The notes under the pieces: generated by a model
Told to the model about the DNA's origin: nothing
Databases searched by the model: none
Seen by the model: only the letters and a program-made list of their open reading frames with translations
Program-made: the position numbers and the translations under genes
In this document: positions 6,232-10,475 of the stretch, one piece after another
How the letters are laid out: every line of letters starts with the position of its first letter
How positions within the stretch are numbered: the stretch's first letter is position 1
Assembly: GCA_038214535.1 (NCBI GenBank)
Contig: JBBQRS010000141.1
Location: 1-10,475 of the forward strand
Length of the DNA: 10,475 nt
Direction: 5' to 3'
Origin: JBBQRS01 sp038214535
GTDB lineage: Bacteria > Chloroflexota > Anaerolineae > CG2-30-64-16

Positions 6232-6842
6232 TGTTCCTCCCAGCTAGCGATCCGCCGCATACGACTATGCTGCGGCATCGTCTCAGATCGATCCGTCCTA
6301 GGCAAAGGTTGGCAGGTGCGGATCGACACACTCCCCTACAAGCCCCCGCGCCTGTCTCCGAAACAGGGGCAGAGTCTGAGGTTTTCCCACGATTTCATGC
6401 CGGCACACCCAGTTGACCCCGAGCTCTCTTCCACGAACGGACTTGGTTTCAAGGTCGATGGTGGCATGGTCCTGCGCCCGCCCCCGAGAGACGCCCTGTA
6501 GACGGCTGGACTCTGCCAATGGGCACCCCAAGACCGCATGAGGCCTAGCAGCCTTGCCAACCAGTGCGGTAACACATCCCCTTGACGGCCATAGCCAGTG
6601 ACGACATCGGAGCCCCCATCCAGCTGTTCCTATCGGCCACAGCCAATGGCGAAAAACGGCATTAAAAAGCGCTGTCTCAGCCTTTGCGACGCCGGCCCTA
6701 CACAATGGCTGCACTCACGGACGTCAAACGCGTACCACAATATATGGTATATTTCATCTGCACTGTTCACAAAATAAGGGAGTCAGCATGTACTACATCT
6801 CGAACATCCGTCCCCACGATGCCCATAATGAGGTACTGCGTA
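6232..6842. other. Gene-poor spacer before the CBASS operon
   Basis: About 600 bases with no convincing gene. Several frames are open (for example minus 6714-6298), but their residue composition is unnatural, with many Arg, Cys and Trp, and no ribosome site is seen. Contents that can be named are an inverted repeat at 6254-6276 near the start of the minus-strand pair, and two imperfect direct repeats of 15 bases, CGGCCATAGCCAGTG (6586-6600) and CGGCCACAGCCAATG (6634-6648), which match at 13 positions and lie 48 bases apart. An AT-rich control region for the CBASS operon occupies about 6720-6790. The stretch may contain decayed DNA from an earlier insertion. Confidence 0.5.
6733..6753 (+). promoter_or_regulatory. 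AT-rich promoter region with palindrome upstream of CBASS
   Basis: TACCA (6733-6737) and TGGTA (6745-6749) form an inverted repeat around seven A/T-rich bases. It overlaps TATATT (6748-6753), a likely -10 box; no strong -35 was found. This is the most AT-rich spot upstream of the operon, so a promoter with an overlapping operator is plausible. Confidence 0.35.
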
Positions 6843-6877
6843 ATGTCCGCTGTTTCGAATATCACCCCTGCCCATGA
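6788..6877 (+). CDS. Possible 29-residue leader peptide overlapping the CD-NTase start
   Basis: An ATG at 6788 follows an excellent Shine-Dalgarno, AAGGGAG (6776-6782), at 5 nt spacing. This is the best ribosome site before the operon. The frame runs 29 codons (beginning MYYISNIRPH) to a TGA at 6875-6877 and crosses the likely CD-NTase start at 6843 in another frame. I recognise no homology. It may be an upstream coding region that couples or limits translation of the CD-NTase, or a chance frame. Confidence 0.3.
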   Translation: MYYISNIRPHDAHNEVLRNVRCFEYHPCP

Positions 6878-8111
6878 TCTCGTTGACCTCCTGCTAGCCG
6901 AAGTCGCTGTAAAGGTCCAGCTTCCTCCCAGCCGCTTTGCTGTCGCAGAGCAGCGCTACCACACTCTCTCCGAGTGGGTAGACCGAGCCGATAGCCCTCT
7001 GCGTGGGCTCGTCTCCCGGGTCTATGCACAGGGCTCGATGGCCATCGGTGCCACGATCGCCTCCTGTCTGCGCGACGACGAGTACGACGTCGACGCCCTG
7101 GTAGAACTTTCCCTTCCCCGTCTGACTCATCCTCGCGATGTATTGGACCTGCTCTACGACGCTGTTCGTGGAGAGCCCGGCAGCCGTTACTACGACGTGA
7201 CCACCCGCTGCACGCGATGCGTGCAGGTGCAGTACGCCGACGGCATGCATGTCGACATCACCCCGACCATTCGCTTGGAAGAACGACTCGAACGCGAAGG
7301 CTACATCTTCCACGCCAAGGTCGAGGAGCCCGAGAGTTCCGACAAGCGCATCACCGCCAATCCCTTCGGATTCGCCGTATGGTTCAAGGAACGCACCCCG
7401 GCCGAATACGACTTCGCCCTCAATTTCGCCGAGAAGAGCCTAGCCTACGACCGAGCCCACTTCCTTGAAGCAGCGGAGACTGAACCTGTTCCATCGCCGG
7501 CTCCCGTGTATGAGAAGTCCCGCGCTCTGATCGCGCTCCAGCTCTTGAAGCGATGGCGCAACATCACCTACGACACTCGCCCCGGTCGTAAACCGCCCTC
7601 GGTGTTGATGGCGAAACTGGTCGGCGACCACGCGAACCAGTCTCATGGCTCCCTTTTTGCCGAGCTTCTGCATCAAGCACGGAAGATGCTTGTCTTTTTC
7701 GAACAAGCGCACCTGACCCAAAGTCTCGTACACGTCGTCAACCCGAAGTGTGACAACGATAAGTTCTCCGACCGCTGGCCTGCTGACCAAGAGGTGCAGC
7801 GCACCTTCATTCGGGACCTCCAAAACTTGGTCGCCAAACTTGAGGAAATGGCTCAGTCCAACACGGCTCGTATTCGGAAAATCCTCGAAGAACTTTTTGG
7901 TGAGGAGCCCGCCGAGCACGCCCTCAATGCAGCCAACGAACGCTATGGCAATGCCATCTCATCCGGCCAAGCTCGATACGACCGAAAGCATGGCGGTCTG
8001 CACTCCAAGGCCAGCGGCGTGATGGGAGCTGCTTGCAGTTCCGCCGCATTTGCCGCGCATGGTCATCCTCACCGATTCTACGGTGGCGACATCGAGGATC
8101 TGAAGAAATGA
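6843..8111 (+). CDS. CBASS CD-NTase (cyclic oligonucleotide synthase)
   Basis: A 422-residue nucleotidyltransferase of the cGAS/DncV-like CD-NTase family, which on phage infection makes a cyclic di- or trinucleotide signal. The catalytic core is intact: Gly64-Ser65 in YAQGSMAIGATI, Asp82 and Asp84 in EYDVDALVEL, and the third acidic residue Asp138 in MHVDITPTI. The C-terminal half is helical, as expected for the second domain. I chose the ATG at 6843 because family homology begins soon after it and GAGGT lies 8 nt upstream; in-frame ATGs exist at 6684, 6744, 6819 and 6828 but would add residues unlike the family. The stop overlaps the next start as ATGA (8108-8111). The clade and product cannot be set by eye. 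The C-terminus ends YGGDIEDLKK, without the terminal Gly known from CD-NTases that are conjugated by Cap2. Confidence 0.9.
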   Translation: MSAVSNITPAHDLVDLLLAEVAVKVQLPPSRFAVAEQRYHTLSEWVDRADSPLRGLVSRVYAQGSMAIGATIASCLRDDEYDVDALVELSLPRLTHPRDVLDLLYDAVRGEPGSRYYDVTTRCTRCVQVQYADGMHVDITPTIRLEERLEREGYIFHAKVEEPESSDKRITANPFGFAVWFKERTPAEYDFALNFAEKSLAYDRAHFLEAAETEPVPSPAPVYEKSRALIALQLLKRWRNITYDTRPGRKPPSVLMAKLVGDHANQSHGSLFAELLHQARKMLVFFEQAHLTQSLVHVVNPKCDNDKFSDRWPADQEVQRTFIRDLQNLVAKLEEMAQSNTARIRKILEELFGEEPAEHALNAANERYGNAISSGQARYDRKHGGLHSKASGVMGAACSSAAFAAHGHPHRFYGGDIEDLKK

Positions 8112-8818
8112 CCCTCACCGACCATATCTGGGAAATGCGTAGGAAGTGGCCGGGTTTCAAGGTCACGCATAACCACAGCTGGCTGGTCTGCTGGGAGGGC
8201 GTTTTACGCCCTCTCAGCGCGCAGACCTACAAAGTCAGGATCACCTATCAACTCCCGCGCATGACCAAAGAGTACCTATTCAATCCAGCGTACTTGCCGA
8301 TGGTGCAGGTGCTCGAGCCAAGGCTAAGCCTCCAAAACAGCAACGCTGGTCACGATGCCCTCATTCATCTCTATGTCGACCGCGATAGCCCTGAACTGCC
8401 ATCCCTCTGCTTGGATGATCCCTTGAAGTCAGGATGGTCGGATCACGCCAGCATTGCCGACACCATCGTTCCGTGGGCCATTGATTGGCTGACCTGTTAC
8501 GAACTGTGGCAGGCCACCGGCAAGTGGACCGGAGCTGGCCGTGACCATCGAATTGTCAACCGGGAAGAGGCATGCCAAGCCCCATCGAACAGCACCCAAA
8601 CACCGAACGCCGATCTGCGGGGGCGCTGCGTCAACGGCGTGTACCAAGGCCTTGGCCCGAAGCTCGAGAACTTCGCATTCTCAGCCTTGACGGCGGCGGT
8701 ATACGCGGCGTTTTCACAGCCACCCTACTCGCCGAACTTGAAGAGCAACTTCTGCCTATCGGCAAGCGAATCCACGAGTACTTTGACCTCATCACCGGCA
8801 CTTCTACAGGCGGCATAA
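8108..8818 (+). CDS. Stand-alone E2-like CBASS conjugation protein, 3' end overlapping capV
   Basis: A 236-residue protein. Residues 1 to about 148 look like the E2-like domain of CBASS: WPGFKV, a WEG..RPLS..Y.VRI strand block (29-45), PMVQVLEP (64-71), HLYV (87-90), the likely catalytic Cys101 in LCLDDP, and ADTIVPWAIDWLTCYELWQATGKW (117-140). This domain without an E1 or a JAB peptidase defines the short type II layout, in which the E2-like protein acts on the CD-NTase. The start overlaps the CD-NTase stop by four bases. The frame then runs on for 247 bases inside the phospholipase gene, where its residues turn Ser/Ala/Thr-rich and unlike any E2. The neighbouring frame holds a TGA at 8542-8544, exactly where homology seems to end, so a one-base shift may have removed the original stop. 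The E2 call is from motifs recalled, not from a search. Confidence 0.75.
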   Translation: MTLTDHIWEMRRKWPGFKVTHNHSWLVCWEGVLRPLSAQTYKVRITYQLPRMTKEYLFNPAYLPMVQVLEPRLSLQNSNAGHDALIHLYVDRDSPELPSLCLDDPLKSGWSDHASIADTIVPWAIDWLTCYELWQATGKWTGAGRDHRIVNREEACQAPSNSTQTPNADLRGRCVNGVYQGLGPKLENFAFSALTAAVYAAFSQPPYSPNLKSNFCLSASESTSTLTSSPALLQAA

Positions 8819-9594
8819 TTGCTCTGGGTCTGTCCCTGGGACTGCCTGCGAGAGATATGGCAGCGCTGTATGCGGAACGGGGGCAGGAGATATTCCCGCC
8901 CTCCCCGAAATCTAGATTCGGCAGGTGGCTCCGCCAGGGGCGCAACATCTTCCGCTATCAATATGAGCGAAAAGGTCTTCGAAGCGTGCTCGAAGAGACG
9001 TTCAAGGATCACCTCTACCGCGACGCGAAGGTTCCCTTGTGCATCCCCTCATGTGACGGCCGCTACGGTGAGGTCTACGTCTTCAAGACCCCGCACCATC
9101 CTGACTTCAAGAAAGACGGACAGGAGCAGATGGTCAAGGTGGCGCTGTCCACTTCGGCCGCCCCGACCTACTTCAAGCCTCTGGATGACGGCGGCTACCG
9201 CTTTCTCGACGGTGGGCTGTGGGCCAATGACCCCATCATGGTCGGACTGACCGACGTCCTGACCAGCTTCGACGTGGACCGAGGCAACGTGCGCATCTTG
9301 AGTATCTCGTGCGGCGAGTCGCCTTTCACGGTCACAGAAAAGCAGATGACCGGTGGACTGCTGGCATGGCGAAAAGTCATCTCGGCAGCCATGCATCTGC
9401 AGTCGCAGAACGTCCAAGGCCAAGCCTCGTTGCTCATCGGTGCAGATCGCATTCTCCGAGTTGTGCCCGACTGCCCGGAGATCGAACTGGATGACTACGA
9501 CGAGGCGACAAGGATCTTGCCTGATGAGGCCAAACGCAAAGCGATATCGCTAGGAGGCACCATCAATGAGGTTTTTTTGCAGGATCGCCACTGA
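8572..9594 (+). CDS. capV: CBASS patatin-like phospholipase effector
   Basis: A 340-residue patatin-like phospholipase of the CapV type, which cyclic nucleotide switches on to degrade membrane phospholipid and kill the infected cell. The active site is complete: oxyanion loop GGGIRG (41-46), nucleophile elbow GTSTGG with Ser78, and catalytic Asp213 in FLDGGLWAND. Family blocks PRPWP, RILSLDGGG, EYFDLITG and ERGQEIFPP are present. Upstream of the homology are about 24 extra residues. The ATG at 8572 is the only good start in frame; GGGAAG lies 4 nt before it, and a stop in the same frame at 8542-8544 bars an earlier one. No signal peptide or membrane helix is seen, so the enzyme should be soluble until activated. 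It is the last gene of the operon, and a weak hairpin follows at 9624-9637. Confidence 0.9.
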   Translation: MPSPIEQHPNTERRSAGALRQRRVPRPWPEARELRILSLDGGGIRGVFTATLLAELEEQLLPIGKRIHEYFDLITGTSTGGIIALGLSLGLPARDMAALYAERGQEIFPPSPKSRFGRWLRQGRNIFRYQYERKGLRSVLEETFKDHLYRDAKVPLCIPSCDGRYGEVYVFKTPHHPDFKKDGQEQMVKVALSTSAAPTYFKPLDDGGYRFLDGGLWANDPIMVGLTDVLTSFDVDRGNVRILSISCGESPFTVTEKQMTGGLLAWRKVISAAMHLQSQNVQGQASLLIGADRILRVVPDCPEIELDDYDEATRILPDEAKRKAISLGGTINEVFLQDRH

Positions 9595-9623
9595 ACGCAT
9601 CCGCTAGAAGGAGAATGAATCGC

Positions 9624-9644
9624 CCCGTAAATACGGGCATTTCC
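9624..9644 (+). terminator. Weak hairpin after the CBASS operon
   Basis: CCCGT (9624-9628) and ACGGG (9633-9637) enclose AAAT and are followed by CATTTCC. It lies 30 nt after the capV stop. The T run is poor, so termination here would be partial. Confidence 0.4.
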
Positions 9645-9721
9645 AAGATGGCTGTGACTTGAAATTGTCTCCATAGGAACGGTAGATCTTGACCGAACTG
9701 AGACATTCGCAGCATTGAAAC

Positions 9722-9746
9722 GTCCCGCTCGCATCGGGACTTTCTT
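9722..9746 (+). terminator. Probable terminator closing the CBASS region
   Basis: GTCCCG (9722-9727) and CGGGAC (9735-9740) enclose seven bases and are followed by TTTCTT. It is the last hairpin before the repeat block and probably ends read-through from capV. Confidence 0.5.
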
Positions 9747-10120
9747 GCTCTTGGCTCTGCGGCTTTCGCCACCACGCAGCGGTGGCGCACCGAGTGCGCG
9801 CCAGGATGGCGCGCTGCTCTACCCGGGGCCCCTATGCGGCGGTGAGGCGGGGACGACAGGCCGCGTAGCGGGAGTCGACAGGGATGTCGGCTCCTTTTCG
9901 CCAGGGCAGGCGACGGCATGGATGCCGGAGTTGAGGCAACGCAGGAGCGGTTGCCCGATGCCCTGTCGAAAAGCCCGGCGCCGGCTCACGGACTTGCCGG
10001 GCAGGATGCCCGGCAAGCGCCAAGTGGGGTGTCGTTTTCTCTTGGGTACTTCTCTTTTGGACAAGCAAAAGAGAAGTACCTCGCGCGCCGAGGGCGCACG
10101 AAAGCTCTTGCTCTATAGCC
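9742..10120. repeat. Composite intergenic repeat of the xanthomonad type
   Basis: A non-coding block made of serial stem-loops. In order: GCGCGCC/GGCGCGC (9796-9814, loop AGGAT); a 10-bp stem with one G-T pair (9871-9894, loop GGGA) followed by TTTT; CGGCAT/ATGCCG (9914-9927, loop GG); a perfect 10-bp stem, CTTGCCGGGC with its complement (9993-10017, loop AGGAT); and a perfect 15-bp stem, GGTACTTCTCTTTTG with its complement (10045-10080, loop GACAAG). Both ends carry GCTTTCG/CGAAAGC and CTTGCTCT-like bases in partly inverted order, so the block may be one mobile or spreading unit. I recall near-identical hairpins (a TACTTTTCTTTTG stem and ACAGGGATGT stems) scattered between genes in Xanthomonas, Stenotrophomonas and Rhodanobacter. 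Several frames are open across it but none looks like a protein. Confidence 0.75.
10045..10080. repeat. Perfect 15-bp inverted repeat
   Basis: GGTACTTCTCTTTTG (10045-10059) and its exact complement (10066-10080) flank GACAAG. It is the strongest single hairpin in the window and the most conserved part of the repeat family as I remember it. It could also stop transcription entering from either side. Confidence 0.85.
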
Positions 10121-10251
10121 CTTGCTTCAAAGCATTCACCACACACGCCAGAACGAACCAACACCACTACCCGCGCGCACCAAACCATTGTAAAAATGGC
10201 AGATGGTGGCGGCGCACCCAACCCCACCCAAACCACCAAACAGGGAAGACC

Positions 10252-10475
10252 ATGCGCAAGCCCATCATCGCCCTCGCGACCTTCTGCCTGTTACTGGCGG
10301 CCTGCGCCAAACCCCTCCCACCCGACAAGGCCGCCTACGCCGGCGAATGGGACTCCCCAACCCTGGCACTGCTGATCACCCACGGCGGCAGCGTGGCGTA
10401 CAAGCGCGTCGAGGGAAACAGCAGCACCTCGATCAGCGCGCCACTCAAGGCCTTCGTCGGCAATGACTTCGTCGT
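10252..10475 (+). CDS. Small predicted lipoprotein, 3' end cut by window edge
   Basis: The ATG at 10252 opens a frame of 74 codons to the right edge. The N-terminus MRKP plus a hydrophobic stretch ends in the lipobox LAAC, so the protein should be exported and lipidated on Cys18. The mature part begins AKPLPPDKAAYAGEWDSP and continues with strands typical of a small beta-rich periplasmic or outer-membrane lipoprotein. I recall hypothetical xanthomonad lipoproteins of about 130 residues with this AGEW and ISAPL pattern but know no function. GGGAAG lies about 5 nt upstream. A short inverted repeat, CCATT and AATGG around GTAAA (about 10184-10198), lies upstream and might mark a promoter or operator. 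The neighbouring frame beginning at 10203 is Arg/Pro-rich and is taken to be a shadow. Confidence 0.85.
   Translation, partial: MRKPIIALATFCLLLAACAKPLPPDKAAYAGEWDSPTLALLITHGGSVAYKRVEGNSSTSISAPLKAFVGNDFV

Noticed and set aside
6298..6714. Minus-strand open frame of 138 codons with stretches that look slightly protein-like
   Set aside because: High Arg, Cys and Trp content, no ribosome site, no recognised motif, and it runs through the direct repeats. Probably non-coding or decayed DNA.
9615..9662. 15-codon frame after capV preceded by AAGGAG
   Set aside because: The Shine-Dalgarno is almost touching the ATG, the peptide is tiny with no motif, and the frame contains the weak hairpin.
9714..9740. 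ATTGAAAC followed by a GTCCCG/CGGGAC palindrome, resembling part of a CRISPR repeat
   Set aside because: ATTGAAAC is a common 3' end of type I repeats, but the unit occurs once, no spacers or further copies follow, and no cas gene is near. The palindrome reads better as a terminator.
9832..10239. Several open frames of 80-135 codons across the repeat block on both strands
   Set aside because: They read through hairpin repeats, have skewed Arg/Pro/Gly composition, and lack ribosome sites.

Overview
The window is GC-rich and gene-dense. Its content points to a gammaproteobacterium of the Xanthomonadales/Lysobacterales (Rhodanobacter, Dyella, Xanthomonas or Stenotrophomonas type). The clues are an XAC0095-type protein, a YidB/DUF937 protein, a lipoprotein-type 3-hydroxybutyrate oligomer hydrolase, and an intergenic block of hairpins of the kind scattered through xanthomonad genomes. 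Genus cannot be fixed from the sequence alone.

Layout. Positions 1-3828 look like ordinary chromosome: a YidB-family gene running off the left edge (minus), a bidirectional terminator, a cytoplasmic cyclophilin (minus), a 3-hydroxybutyrate oligomer hydrolase lipoprotein (minus), and a divergently transcribed NarL/LuxR-type response regulator (plus). From about 3830 to 9740 the content becomes accessory: a LOG/SLOG-like TIGR00725 protein (plus), an XAC0095-type gene (minus) behind a long structured leader that resembles the phage C4 antisense RNA, and a translationally coupled pair of small genes, one with two CxxC pairs and one with a single membrane helix (minus). After a roughly 600-base gene-poor stretch comes a three-gene plus-strand operon. 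Positions 9742-10120 hold a composite intergenic repeat. A new chromosomal lipoprotein gene starts at 10252 and leaves the window on the right.

The clearest system is 6843-9594. A CD-NTase nucleotidyltransferase, a stand-alone E2-like conjugation protein and a patatin-like phospholipase together match a short type II CBASS anti-phage operon. By family knowledge, the CD-NTase makes a cyclic nucleotide on infection, the E2-like protein primes the CD-NTase, and the phospholipase is activated by the cyclic nucleotide and degrades the membrane. The first two genes overlap by 4 nt. The last two overlap by 247 nt, which is odd.

The most unusual non-coding element is the minus-strand leader at 5241-5460. 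It has a long closing stem, several internal hairpins, a terminator-like hairpin followed by six U, and a 3' stem arm that is also complementary to the Shine-Dalgarno of the downstream gene. This suggests a switch between termination or SD sequestration and expression.
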